DNA from: Planctomycetaceae bacterium | GTDB lineage: Bacteria; Planctomycetota; Planctomycetia; Planctomycetales; Planctomycetaceae | Direction of reading: 5' to 3' | DNA length: 64,000 nucleotides | Assembly: GCA_021732975.1 (NCBI GenBank) | Contig: JAKFWC010000012.1 | Coordinates: 1 to 64,000 of the forward strand | Part shown: positions 1 through 8,548 of the stretch, piece after piece | Layout: every line of letters starts with the position of its first letter | Position numbering within the stretch: position 1 is the first letter of the stretch | Notes under the pieces: model-generated | Database searches by the model: none | Told to the model about the DNA's origin: nothing | The model's input: the letters and a program-made list of their open reading frames with translations, nothing else | Made by a program: the position numbers and the translations under genes

Positions 1-2802
1 GAGGCGGTTGTCATGGGCGGGTTCACTCAAGGTGGGATTCGAGCCAGCCTCTCCGTCCTGACCCATGTTTTGATAGACCGGGTCGATCCAGATGCCGCGC
101 TCGTCGACTTGCATGATATCCATATCGAGGTGGATGTTAATGCGAGTTTGCTCGAATTGCGTCCAAAATTGAATCAAAGAGTTTTGCGCCTGCAAGACGC
201 TCTGCAAAGCGTTAATAAGGTTTAAACCCTGATTCTGCCCGCCGGTTCCGCCTGCCCCCCCGGCACCCACGCGCGCGGGCTGATTAAACGTTTCAATCGC
301 ACTATCCAGTTGCAACGCCGCAATCCGCAGGTTCTGACGGGTCGTTTCAAAGTTCAACGACGAGGTCTGCAACAACCGCCATTCCGCCCTAATTGTATTG
401 CGGATTTGATCTTCCAGCGCGAGATAGGATCGCCGGGCTCGTTCGTAACTGATTTGCGTCAACCGGTAGGTATTCCGCAATTGCACCTGATCGAGCGGGG
501 CCGTGAACTGGACGCCAACCTGGAACGTGCTCTGATCGCCGCGGAAATCGAACGGATTGCTGTTCCCGCTGCTCTGGATCTCACCGTTAGTGACAATGTT
601 CAGGACCGATTCTAAGCGGTTTGCGGCCACTTCCATTTGCCGTCGGGCATCCATAACCTGCGCACGGGCGTTCATCAAATCGAGCCGATTCTCCAGAGCC
701 GTGGCCACACAATCGGCCTGCGTCATGTCGAAGTCGTGAAGCTTAATCAATTCGGATCGCAGCCCCACCTGCACCGACTTCAGGTTCTGCGACACCTGCA
801 GCAACGTCTCTCGAATCCGATCTAACTCGGTCAGCATTGCGGAGCGTTGTTCAATCGTAAGTTCTTCCTGACCCAGAATATCGGTGAGGTCGCCGAGATC
901 CTTCCCCAGTTCCCGGTAAATGTCCTGAATGACCTCGCGGAACACCAACCGATTGCGTTCCACGTCCTGCTGCACTATTTCTCGATCTTCCTGACGGGTG
1001 AGTTCGCTCAGCCTTCGTGGCAGGTTGGCGTCGACGCGATTCACATCTTCTTCTACCAGCGTCATCCCCTCCGTCCGGACGCGCTCGCGCAACTGATTGA
1101 GCTGCGCGGCAATGCGGCGGAGATCCTGCACGGGCGGGTCGCGTTCGTCGATGACCGAAAATTCCTGTTGATAGGCCAGAATCGCCTGTTCCAGACGTGT
1201 AATCCGTGGATCGATGAACTCGAACTGCTTGAGCAGGCCCGTATCAATGTCGATCTGGAAATCGATCGGCAAACCCAGCGTGAGTTTGTATGTATCGACG
1301 TTGTCGAGGTAGCCCCGTTCCTGATCACGCAACGCGGTGATTTGTGACGAAGCCCGCGTTAACAACTGTGCCAATTCGAGTGGCACTACCCCGGCCTTCA
1401 CACGGGAGTACAAGTTTCCGATCGCGGTCCGCCAAGCGGGATCTTCGCTGAGGGCCAGCAGTTGATCACGGACTTCCGGTGTCATCGGTCCGAAGCGCCA
1501 ATTCAATCGCTTGATGATGCCATCGTATGTGAGTTGTAGATCGAACTCCGGAGGGATCACCAGGCCTTCTGGCATTTTCTGAAGTTCTTCCCCCGGAGGA
1601 ATCTGGCTCTGTGCCCGACTGCGTTCCACCTGAATCAGCAATTCCCGAATGTTATTCCGCTGGTTAATGACCTGCTGTTGAACCTGCAGCAGATCGAGAT
1701 ACCCGATGCCATTGGTTGCATTCGACCCAATGGACACCGCGCTGGTGGCGGATCCGTTTCCGCCAAATGTTCCGCCAACGGAAAAGCTGCCTGCGCTGAA
1801 CACCCCGGCGCCGGTCCCCGTGACCACCGTGCTGAAAATCCCCTTGCGATAGCGGGCCAACGCCCGCACGTTGTAAAGCACGTCGCGCTCGGACTGCGTC
1901 AATCCTTCCAGCACGATCTTCCGCCCGGCTCCCAATAGCAACGGCTGCGTCAACTGATACGTCAGCACCGAGGACGAACTCGTGCGATTCTGCCCCTGGA
2001 ACAACCACAACGTGTTGTTTGCCAGTTCCACCACCCACTGCCCGCCCGACGGCATCAATTGGCTGACGCCAAACCGGTTGTTGAAGGCGACATTATCCCT
2101 CACACCCGGCGTGTTAATGTAACTCAATCCTGATGTCGGACGGCCGCCGAAGCCGAGAAAGCGGACATTGAACTGGAATTGATCGAAGCTGAGCTGCAGC
2201 GCCGAGATGTAGAGATTCTCGATCTGCGTTTGATAGTCACGGTTGTGGATATTTGTCAGCTCAATCGCCTGTTCGAGCGACAGGTCTTCAATCGTGGGGA
2301 CATCCCGGACGGGGGTGGTTTCCCCTTTGGCAATCGCTTCGGGATCGGGCTTCGACGGTTCTTCCCAATCCGCCTGCGACACTTCCGGCTGCAAACCGAA
2401 GTTGGCCAGCCACTGCGGGTTTTCGACCGACATGTCCTCGCCGAATTTGTGCCAGCTTTTGTAACCCCGCATGCCATCCACCCACTCCATGTAGTGGTGA
2501 GCGGTCGGATCATCGGGCGGCAGCGGCTGGTGGTCCGGATCGGCGAAATTGGAGAATCGAGCACGGGGATCAGGATCGACCGTCAGTCGCGGTAAGTCCC
2601 AACGGGGATCTTGCGACTTTTGCATTAACAGGTTGTAAGAATCGAAATCCGCCTGTGTTCGCCAGAACATGCGGGAACACCCCGGAGCGGTGACGAGGAC
2701 CGTCAACAACGCCATCGTCAGCGATAACCTGTTTTGTGAAAACAGTTTCCGCCTTGGAGACCGCGAGGAGTCCAACGACGAAAAGGGAGTGGAGAGCGTC
2801 AT
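1..2802 (-). CDS. TolC-like outer membrane efflux protein, C-terminus beyond window
   Basis: An open frame runs from an ATG at 2802 to the left edge with no stop (934 codons seen), so the C-terminus lies outside. A basic N-terminus is followed by a hydrophobic stretch ending in APGC (Cys42), a lipobox-like signal that would suit an outer-membrane lipoprotein. The body is rich in long Gln/Glu/Arg helices with motifs such as ENRLDLMNARAQVMDARRQ, as in outer membrane efflux proteins (TolC/OEP family), which form periplasmic tunnels for RND or ABC exporters. It is about twice the usual OEP length because of long inserts, which I see in other planctomycete members. The export partner is not in the window. 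The family call rests on motif pattern, not on alignment. Confidence 0.8.
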   Translation of the reverse strand, partial: MTLSTPFSSLDSSRSPRRKLFSQNRLSLTMALLTVLVTAPGCSRMFWRTQADFDSYNLLMQKSQDPRWDLPRLTVDPDPRARFSNFADPDHQPLPPDDPTAHHYMEWVDGMRGYKSWHKFGEDMSVENPQWLANFGLQPEVSQADWEEPSKPDPEAIAKGETTPVRDVPTIEDLSLEQAIELTNIHNRDYQTQIENLYISALQLSFDQFQFNVRFLGFGGRPTSGLSYINTPGVRDNVAFNNRFGVSQLMPSGGQWVVELANNTLWLFQGQNRTSSSSVLTYQLTQPLLLGAGRKIVLEGLTQSERDVLYNVRALARYRKGIFSTVVTGTGAGVFSAGSFSVGGTFGGNGSATSAVSIGSNATNGIGYLDLLQVQQQVINQRNNIRELLIQVERSRAQSQIPPGEELQKMPEGLVIPPEFDLQLTYDGIIKRLNWRFGPMTPEVRDQLLALSEDPAWRTAIGNLYSRVKAGVVPLELAQLLTRASSQITALRDQERGYLDNVDTYKLTLGLPIDFQIDIDTGLLKQFEFIDPRITRLEQAILAYQQEFSVIDERDPPVQDLRRIAAQLNQLRERVRTEGMTLVEEDVNRVDANLPRRLSELTRQEDREIVQQDVERNRLVFREVIQDIYRELGKDLGDLTDILGQEELTIEQRSAMLTELDRIRETLLQVSQNLKSVQVGLRSELIKLHDFDMTQADCVATALENRLDLMNARAQVMDARRQMEVAANRLESVLNIVTNGEIQSSGNSNPFDFRGDQSTFQVGVQFTAPLDQVQLRNTYRLTQISYERARRSYLALEDQIRNTIRAEWRLLQTSSLNFETTRQNLRIAALQLDSAIETFNQPARVGAGGAGGTGGQNQGLNLINALQSVLQAQNSLIQFWTQFEQTRINIHLDMDIMQVDERGIWIDPVYQNMGQDGEAGSNPTLSEPAHDNRL

Positions 2803-3248
2803 AGGCGAGTCGCAAGCAAGAGGCGCGTATCCGGGGCGCAGCGCAGGCCGCGGCCGGTTCCCCTTTCAATGTCGACCCCGGTAAAACCCCTACTTCAGGA
2901 AAAGTCGATGCGACCGGCAGGGTCGTCCTGAATCGCAAAGATTCACATCAATTAACTTCGATGCGTCGTCTGCGACGGTCCCAATCTGGCAGAGTCTGCC
3001 GATTCCAGTCTCCTTCCCCGTTTTGCGGACAACCACCGGCTCGACACGCAGCTCACAAGTTCGGTAGCCGCGGACACCGATGAACTTTTGCGACGCAAAT
3101 CTGCGCCGGGTAAACTTCCCTTGAAAAAGCCGTCTTGACACGTCGCCCCTTGAAGTTCTGAACGGGCGGCGGATACGATAGAGGTGGTGACAGAGAACGC
3201 CTAACCAGCGAGCTCGGGTGCTTCGCCACCTCTGGCGGAATCCTTCCG
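2803..3248. other. Intergenic region, divergent upstream of TolC-like and small ORF
   Basis: About 450 bases lie between two divergently read genes, so promoters for both should be here. I found no convincing ORF, hairpin or repeat. Possible frames here lack a family signature and a ribosome binding site. Confidence 0.5.
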
Positions 3249-3458
3249 ATGAGTGAGAAGCTGAACGTGGAACTCAATGATCGTCAGCGTGAATTGTTGC
3301 TTCGCGGCCTGCGGTTCGTCCGCAGCAGCCGGATGCTGGAATTTCGGGACTCTTCGGACATCACTGAAGACGACCGGAAAGTCGAACTGAGCGAAATCCG
3401 CCAGCTCGTCGAAATGCTCGACGTGAAGGCCCGCCGCTCCGAACCGGCCGCGGTCTGA
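3249..3458 (+). CDS. Small hypothetical protein (69 aa)
   Basis: Starts with MSEKLNVELNDRQRELLLRG and is a soluble, charged, helical protein with no signal peptide. The pattern of alternating Leu and charged residues suggests a short helical hairpin or an oligomerising protein. I recognise it only as the kind of small protein seen in planctomycete genomes and assign no function. A strong hairpin with a T-run follows about 70 bases after the stop, which supports it as a real monocistronic gene. It is convergent with the zinc-ribbon membrane protein at 3648-4109. Confidence 0.7.
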   Translation: MSEKLNVELNDRQRELLLRGLRFVRSSRMLEFRDSSDITEDDRKVELSEIRQLVEMLDVKARRSEPAAV

Positions 3459-3526
3459 ATCGTCACACTTCCGCCCCGATGACACAGATCGTTATCGCCG
3501 CGGGTTAAGATCACTATCGCCCAATC

Positions 3527-3566
3527 ACCGCCGACCCAGGCACGAGCCCCGGTCGGCGGTTTTTCG
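3527..3566 (+). terminator. Rho-independent terminator
   Basis: Perfect 10-base arms ACCGCCGACC (3527-3536) and GGTCGGCGGT (3551-3560) are followed directly by a T-rich tract. It ends the small gene at 3249-3458. Confidence 0.85.
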
Positions 3567-3647
3567 TTTCTTCTGCCCACTCACGGCTCTATACCTCCTC
3601 CATTTGCCACCGTGCCGCATCCAACTCTCCGTGTCGCAGATGAAGGA

Positions 3648-4109
3648 TTACCCCCAGCTTGGTCCATTCAACCTGCTTGCTGTGGTGCAGACCGTGAACA
3701 ACAACAAAAATAGGGCCAATGTGATGGCATACACCGCGACTTGCGTCTGCCAATAGACACGCCAACGATGCGACGGGTTGAACTCAGAACGCTTCATACG
3801 GATGAGTGGCGGTCCCCAGAGCCATGCTATGACGGCCATAATGATGCATAAGTATGAACCTGCGTTTGGATGAACAGGGTCAAATCCGAGTGCCAGCAAG
3901 AATGGAGAGAGGACGGTGATTGTTATTAAGACTGTGATTAACGCCAGAAAAACTCCCATCGCCTGATCAATGCCTTTGGCAGGCGTGATGCGAGTCGAAA
4001 TCGGTAATTTATCACCGCACTCGGGACAAACTTGCTCCGCTCCAACGGCAGATCGCCCACACATAGGACAGAGCCGTGGTGATGAAGTCTCCTGTAAAGT
4101 GGGTTCCAT
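3648..4109 (-). CDS. Zinc-ribbon membrane protein (153 aa)
   Basis: The N-terminus carries a zinc ribbon with Cys14, Cys17, Cys28 and Cys31 (CPMC and CPEC). Three hydrophobic segments follow at about residues 50-75, 86-104 and 122-143, so this is an integral membrane protein with a cytosolic zinc ribbon. No catalytic motif is visible and the function is unknown. It lies about 60 bases downstream of the radical SAM gene on the same strand and could be the last gene of that operon. Nothing else ties it to lipid synthesis. Confidence 0.75.
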   Translation of the reverse strand: MEPTLQETSSPRLCPMCGRSAVGAEQVCPECGDKLPISTRITPAKGIDQAMGVFLALITVLITITVLSPFLLALGFDPVHPNAGSYLCIIMAVIAWLWGPPLIRMKRSEFNPSHRWRVYWQTQVAVYAITLALFLLLFTVCTTASRLNGPSWG

Positions 4110-4171
4110 CCTTTTGAATGCTCCCGTGGTTCAGGGTTACATCTGATGCATACAACTCTCAAATCTCACGA

Positions 4172-5659
4172 TTACCGGCGGATCGCCGTCAACTCTGGCA
4201 GTGGCACCGTCCCGTTTCGATAGAGCGTGTTGTATGCGCAGAACGGGACGACGTGGCCGCTGGGGAGGATGTTGTGGACGCAGCACTTCATCACGCGGCG
4301 GACATCGAAGTTGTACGGGTCGAGGAACGACGTGATCGTGATCCGGAAGACATCTTCCGGGTCCAGTTGTTCCACCAGCGCCCGGGCAAAGAACTCCTGT
4401 GATATATCCACCGGCACTGCGTCCGCTTGCGGTTTCGCGCCCCGCTCCATTTCGCCACCGACTTTGATCGCTTCCAGTGACACCAGCGTCACACCATCTC
4501 CACAATCACCCCCAGCGCAACAACCGAGCCGTCCCAGATACCGCTCAATGAGTTGTCGCGCCCGGGCTCGGGTAAATGTGATCCCATTGGCCAGCAGGTC
4601 GAGATTCTCATGGGCATTGATGAACCGCAACAACGGCACCACCTGTCCACCGCTACGGTAAGCGTACGTCAGTTGATGACAGTTCGGATGCGCACACGGC
4701 AACGGCAGGAAATCGTCCGTCTTGAAGACGCCGTCGGTCTGCTCGGCGATGGCTTTGATCACATCGGGATACGTAATGCGTTGCTCCAGGGTCTCCGGCA
4801 ACTCCGTCCGGCCGGAGTATGTCGCCGGTTGAAAACTGACGCCCGTGATCCATCGGCGTTCGAGGCCATACTTCACGATCGCCCCGATTTCGTCCGCATT
4901 CACACCCGTTTGCAGCGTGGACACGAGAATCGTCCGGATGCCCGCCTTGCCCAGCGTTTCCACCGCTTTGTGTTTCACCGCCGCTAACGGTTCGCCCCGC
5001 AACGCCTGATAGGTGCTGTCGCGCAGCCCATCGAATTGCAGATAGACTTCAATCCGTTTTTTGTGCTTCGCCAGGACATCGATCATGCGGGGATCGTGCG
5101 CCAACCGCACGCCGTTGGTGTTGATCATCACGATGTCGATCGGCTGCGCGACGGCGTAATCGAGAATGCGTTCAAACTCGGGGTGAATCGTCGGTTCGCC
5201 CCCGGAGAGTTGCAGCACCTCGGGACGCCCTTCGACCTGCACCAGCCGATCGATCGCCGCACAGCATTGTTCAAACGAAAAATGCTTGCCGCCGGGACCG
5301 CTCGCCGAGTAACAGAGCGGGCACTTCAGGTTGCACGATTCCGTCAGTTCAACCAGACCGATGCAGGTGTGCTGTTCGTGTTCGGTGCAGAGGCCACAAT
5401 CGAGCGGACAGCCTTTGTCGGGCTCAACGCCGACTTCGCGTGGCACCTTGCCGGGGACGCTGAACGCCATCTGGTCATACTGCGACGCATCGCTGCACAC
5501 GAAGTCTTCACGGACACCGTGGGTGGGACACGTCTTGCGAAAGTAGACGCGGTTCTCCCGCACCAGAATCTTCGCCGGGACAACGCTCAAACACTCAGGA
5601 CACAGTGATTGCGTGATCCCCAGAAACGTGTAATCGCGCACCGGCAACGTCGCAGTCAT
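4172..5659 (-). CDS. Radical SAM enzyme of the tetraether-synthase-like (COG1964-type) family
   Basis: Residues 20-60 form a rubredoxin-like knuckle (CPEC at 20-23, then CPTHG). A second Cys cluster, GCPLDCGLC, spans 83-91 with HTC at 97-99, and the radical SAM 4Fe-4S motif CNLKCPLC has Cys109, Cys113 and Cys116. SGGEP (152-156) is the SAM-binding GGE motif. Later Cys clusters (CCAGGDC and MKCCVHN) suggest further metal sites. This N-terminal pattern is that of the family containing archaeal Tes, which joins lipid alkyl chains through C-C bonds. The gene lies downstream of oleC on the same strand, after a 223-base gap filled by an inverted repeat. Residues near 400 carry the repeat-derived peptide RGAKPQA. 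Family assignment is good; the substrate is inferred from context. Confidence 0.85.
   Translation of the reverse strand: MTATLPVRDYTFLGITQSLCPECLSVVPAKILVRENRVYFRKTCPTHGVREDFVCSDASQYDQMAFSVPGKVPREVGVEPDKGCPLDCGLCTEHEQHTCIGLVELTESCNLKCPLCYSASGPGGKHFSFEQCCAAIDRLVQVEGRPEVLQLSGGEPTIHPEFERILDYAVAQPIDIVMINTNGVRLAHDPRMIDVLAKHKKRIEVYLQFDGLRDSTYQALRGEPLAAVKHKAVETLGKAGIRTILVSTLQTGVNADEIGAIVKYGLERRWITGVSFQPATYSGRTELPETLEQRITYPDVIKAIAEQTDGVFKTDDFLPLPCAHPNCHQLTYAYRSGGQVVPLLRFINAHENLDLLANGITFTRARARQLIERYLGRLGCCAGGDCGDGVTLVSLEAIKVGGEMERGAKPQADAVPVDISQEFFARALVEQLDPEDVFRITITSFLDPYNFDVRRVMKCCVHNILPSGHVVPFCAYNTLYRNGTVPLPELTAIRR
4423..4449 (-). repeat. Repeat family D, copy 1, in frame in the radical SAM gene
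   Basis: Twenty-seven bases beginning CCGCTTGCGGTTTCGCG are identical to 6038-6064 in oleC. Read on the coding strand it gives ERGAKPQA. The first 17 bases recur in the megasynthase at 13217-13233. Confidence 0.85.
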
Positions 5660-5709
5660 CAGCGGTCCTTTGAAAGGCGTGTCCGCGGAGCATACCAGAA
5701 AGAGGAGTT

Positions 5710-5870
5710 AGCCGCGAAAAGGCACAAGAGGACGCAAAAGAAAGAGGAGACGAGTTTTAGCCACAAGAAGCACAAAGGTCACAAAAAGGATTCAGAATCG
5801 AAATGCCCTGCCATTTCCGTTCGCTTGTTTCTCTTCCCTTTTGTGTCTCTTGTGCCTTTTCGTGGCTAGA
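5710..5870. repeat. Long imperfect inverted repeat (family K)
   Basis: The left arm (5710-5742, TTAGCCGCGAAAAGGCACAA then AGGACGC) and right arm (5840-5870, ending CTTGTGCCTTTTCGTGGCTA) are imperfect reverse complements. A third related arm, AGCCACAAGAAGCACAAAGG, lies between them. The element fills the gap between oleC and the radical SAM gene and would fold into a long stem in the transcript. Confidence 0.85.
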
Positions 5871-5882
5871 AGTTCTTCGTTT

Positions 5883-7613
5883 TCAAATCTTCTTCGCGGC
5901 CCAGATGGCGAGTTTTTCGCGGAAGATTTTAGAGTTGTGACGGATGTCGACGGGGAAGCGTGGGTGGAACAGGATCGTGCGGATGTCGCGAGTCAGTTCG
6001 AACTCCGCTCCCCGTTGAAGGAGTTCATCCCGCATTACCGCTTGCGGTTTCGCGCCCCGCTCCAACTCCACGCACAGCACCGGTCGCATCTCCCCGTCGC
6101 GTTTCACACCAACGAGTGCCGTACGGAACACGCCCGGAACCGTGTTGAGAATTCCTTCCACGGGTTCGGTGAAGTACGTCCGTTCGGGCGTGATCACGCG
6201 CTGTGACTTTCGCCCGCAGAACCACAACCGACCACGCTCATCGAAGTAGCCGACATCCCCCATGCGATGCCATTTCCGCCCGCGCGCCGCATCCGGAATC
6301 TTCGCGAGCGCCGTGAGGTCCGGCCGACGAAAATACTCCTGCGTCACCTGCGGGCCGTAAACCGCGATCTCGCCGATCTCGCCCGGCGGCAACACGAGAT
6401 CATCGGACCACGCCGCGATCGGTGTATCACTGATGCGGATGATGCGCACTTCCAACCCCGTCACCGGCCGCCCGACACACGTCCCCGCTCCGCGCGCCGT
6501 TTGATGCCGCGTGTCTTGCAGGACTTCATCGCTGCCGATCACCGCGACGGGCAAGGCTTCGGTCGCACCGTAGGGGGTGTAGATTTGCACGCCGGGTGAG
6601 AGCAACTTGGAAAATCGCCCGAGAATTGCGGGTGAAACAGGGGCACCCGCGGATAATACACGTCGCAGTGTCTTAGCCCCCCGCGAGTCGCGGGGGGATG
6701 ATGGCACTGATGATTGCACGCCGTTTTCCCCCGGCGATTCGCCGGGGGCTAAGACGGATCGCCCCACACGATTCAACAATGCCGGTGACCCGAACAGATT
6801 CGTGACGCCAAACTCCTGAGCGGGATCGATAATATTGCGAGGGCGCACGCTGGCAGGGCGTGTGAAGTCCATCAGAGGGATAATTGATGTCATGCCTAAC
6901 GCTGGGGCAAACAACGCGAACAGCGGAAACGTGCAGAGATCGATTTCCCCCGGTTCGATTCCAAATGTCCGCTGCAGCACATCCACCTGTGTGCTGAATA
7001 CTCCGTGAGTATAGACCGCACCTTTGGGAACACCGGTGCTTCCGCTGGTAAACAGGATTGCCGCAGGATCATCGGTTCGCGGAATGAAGAAGGGATAGCA
7101 GTCGCCAGGGCCAGTCGAATCGTGTCGTAGGATTGCGTCGGTGAATCTGATTTGGCGAACGGTAATCGACCGTTTCAGCGTCCTCTTTCCCCAACCAAAC
7201 AGCCAGCGTGCGATTTGCGCCTTACGGATGCCGATAAATGCGTCCGGTGCCGCCTCAGCGATACATTTGCCGAGGTTCTTGATACCGATACCTGGATCGA
7301 TCAGAACGAGTACGGCTCCCAATTGGAGGAGCGCATAGACGAGTCGAACCAGTTCGTGTGAAGGCGGGACCATCAGCACAACGCGCATGCCGGGCTGAAT
7401 CCCCATCGCCTTAAGACCGCTGACATACCGCTGGGTCCAAAGGAGTGTGAACCAGAACGAAATATCGCGGTAGCGCTTTCGGCCTAACCAAGTTACCGGT
7501 TGGCGGATGGCGACCGCGGTGGGATGCGCTGCGGCATGAAGATGCAGTCGTGCGGCGACATTGCATGATGTCAACGCCGCCTCTTCATTTTCCAGGCGAA
7601 TGGGGTGCGACAT
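5883..7613 (-). CDS. oleC: OleC-like acyl-activating enzyme (beta-lactone synthetase family)
   Basis: AMP-binding adenylating enzyme of 576 aa. The P-loop is FTSGSTGVPKGAV, followed by YGATEALP and a C-terminal region with GEIAVYGP and MGDVGYFDERGRLWFCGRK. In the Ole pathway OleC converts a 2-alkyl-3-hydroxy acid to a beta-lactone using ATP. I chose the ATG at 7613 (MSHPIRLENEEAALTS), 8 bases after the oleB stop, because the upstream extension overlaps oleB and looks non-coding. Two repeats are inserted in frame: [11 protein letters not shown] with its partner arm in the middle of the protein (6668-6755), and RGAKPQA near the C-terminus (6038-6064). The oleA-oleB-oleC context favours OleC over a generic acyl-CoA ligase. 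Confidence 0.85.
   Translation of the reverse strand: MSHPIRLENEEAALTSCNVAARLHLHAAAHPTAVAIRQPVTWLGRKRYRDISFWFTLLWTQRYVSGLKAMGIQPGMRVVLMVPPSHELVRLVYALLQLGAVLVLIDPGIGIKNLGKCIAEAAPDAFIGIRKAQIARWLFGWGKRTLKRSITVRQIRFTDAILRHDSTGPGDCYPFFIPRTDDPAAILFTSGSTGVPKGAVYTHGVFSTQVDVLQRTFGIEPGEIDLCTFPLFALFAPALGMTSIIPLMDFTRPASVRPRNIIDPAQEFGVTNLFGSPALLNRVGRSVLAPGESPGENGVQSSVPSSPRDSRGAKTLRRVLSAGAPVSPAILGRFSKLLSPGVQIYTPYGATEALPVAVIGSDEVLQDTRHQTARGAGTCVGRPVTGLEVRIIRISDTPIAAWSDDLVLPPGEIGEIAVYGPQVTQEYFRRPDLTALAKIPDAARGRKWHRMGDVGYFDERGRLWFCGRKSQRVITPERTYFTEPVEGILNTVPGVFRTALVGVKRDGEMRPVLCVELERGAKPQAVMRDELLQRGAEFELTRDIRTILFHPRFPVDIRHNSKIFREKLAIWAAKKI
6038..6064 (-). repeat. Repeat family D, copy 2, in frame in oleC
   Basis: Identical over 27 bases to 4423-4449 in the radical SAM gene and read in the same frame, giving ERGAKPQA. 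The flanking bases differ, so the match ends at the repeat boundary. Confidence 0.85.
6668..6755 (-). repeat. Palindromic repeat family C, complete pair, in frame in oleC
   Basis: Outer arms GTCTTAGCCCC (6670-6680) and GGGGCTAAGAC (6745-6755) are perfect reverse complements. Each flanks a GC-rich inner palindrome (CCCGCGAGTCGCGGG and CCCCCGGCGATTCGCCGGGGG-like). On the coding strand it reads [12 protein letters not shown], a spacer, then SPRDSRGAKTL. One arm matches 52297-52327 in gyrA with one difference. Confidence 0.9.
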
Positions 7614-7621
7614 GGAGCCGG

Positions 7622-8548
7622 TCAAGAACGTGTGAGGAACTCGCGAATCGCCGGGATGAGTTCTTCCGCGGCGTCTTCCAGGATGTAGTGGCCGCAGTCG
7701 GGGAAGCGGTGGAGTTCGGCGTGCGGGAAGCGGCGCTGCCATTCCGCGAGGAAGTGGTGATCGAACACGAAGTCGCGATCGCCCCACCCGAGGAGCATCG
7801 GCTTGCCGCTTAACAGATGCAACCGGTTCGCGACGTTGCTAACCGTGTCCCAAGCACGATCGGCCGGCTTCAACGGGATATCCTGCACGAACCGATGCAC
7901 CGCGATGCGGTTGGCCCACGAGTCATAGGGCGCACAATACGCCGCCGCGACATCGGACGGCATCGGCTTGCGCGTCACACATGATTGCACCGCCCCGCGG
8001 CTGAACGCATTGAATCCACGGACCAGCATGGCCCCGAGCAACGGCGTCCGCGCGAGCTTCAACTGCCACGGCACCGGCTTCGTCGTCGGCAACGGGAACG
8101 CTCCGGTGTTGAGCATCACCAGCTTCGCGATCCGTTCGGGATGCCGGGTCGCATACCCGCACGCGATCATGCCGCCCCAGTCATGCGCGACAAACGAAAT
8201 GTTCTCGCGCACGCCGAGGCCATCCAACCACTCTTCCAGATCATCAATCCGCCGCGACAAGGTATACGGATACCGTGCGTCATTCGGTTTGTCGGAGAGA
8301 CCGCACCCGATGTGATCAATCGCCAGACAACGAAACCGGTCCGACAACGCGGGAATCAAATTCCGCCAGTAATACACCCAATTCGGATTCCCATGCACCA
8401 TCACCACCGGCGCACCACTACCTTCGTCCAGATAATGCAGACGATGTCCGCCGGCATCGGCGAAATGGTCCGTGAAAGAATAGTACGATGAGGGGGGCAC
8501 GGCGGACACGAGGCGGGCGGTATCCAAAGTACGAAAGGAGTCGATCAC
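7622..8548 (-). CDS. oleB: OleB-like alpha/beta hydrolase (beta-lactone decarboxylase family)
   Basis: Haloalkane-dehalogenase-like alpha/beta hydrolase of 308 aa. The oxyanion motif is HGNPNWVYYWRN (52-63), the nucleophile Asp123 lies in AHDWGG, and the catalytic His lies in DCGHYILED near the C-terminus. In Ole clusters OleB decarboxylates the beta-lactone made by OleC to a cis-olefin. The start is a GTG that shares bases with the TGA stop of the upstream gene (GTGA), which implies translational coupling. The oleC ATG follows 8 bases after the stop. A stand-alone haloalkane dehalogenase is the alternative, but the neighbours make OleB likely. Confidence 0.85.
   Translation of the reverse strand: MIDSFRTLDTARLVSAVPPSSYYSFTDHFADAGGHRLHYLDEGSGAPVVMVHGNPNWVYYWRNLIPALSDRFRCLAIDHIGCGLSDKPNDARYPYTLSRRIDDLEEWLDGLGVRENISFVAHDWGGMIACGYATRHPERIAKLVMLNTGAFPLPTTKPVPWQLKLARTPLLGAMLVRGFNAFSRGAVQSCVTRKPMPSDVAAAYCAPYDSWANRIAVHRFVQDIPLKPADRAWDTVSNVANRLHLLSGKPMLLGWGDRDFVFDHHFLAEWQRRFPHAELHRFPDCGHYILEDAAEELIPAIREFLTRS

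Noticed and set aside
847..1347. 166-codon plus-strand frame within the TolC-like gene
   Set aside because: Lies opposite the clear TolC-like frame, which is open over the full 2.8 kb.
4172..5659. Calling the radical SAM gene tes outright
   Set aside because: Motifs place it in the same broad family, but bacterial members are diverse and no alignment could be run, so no gene symbol is given.
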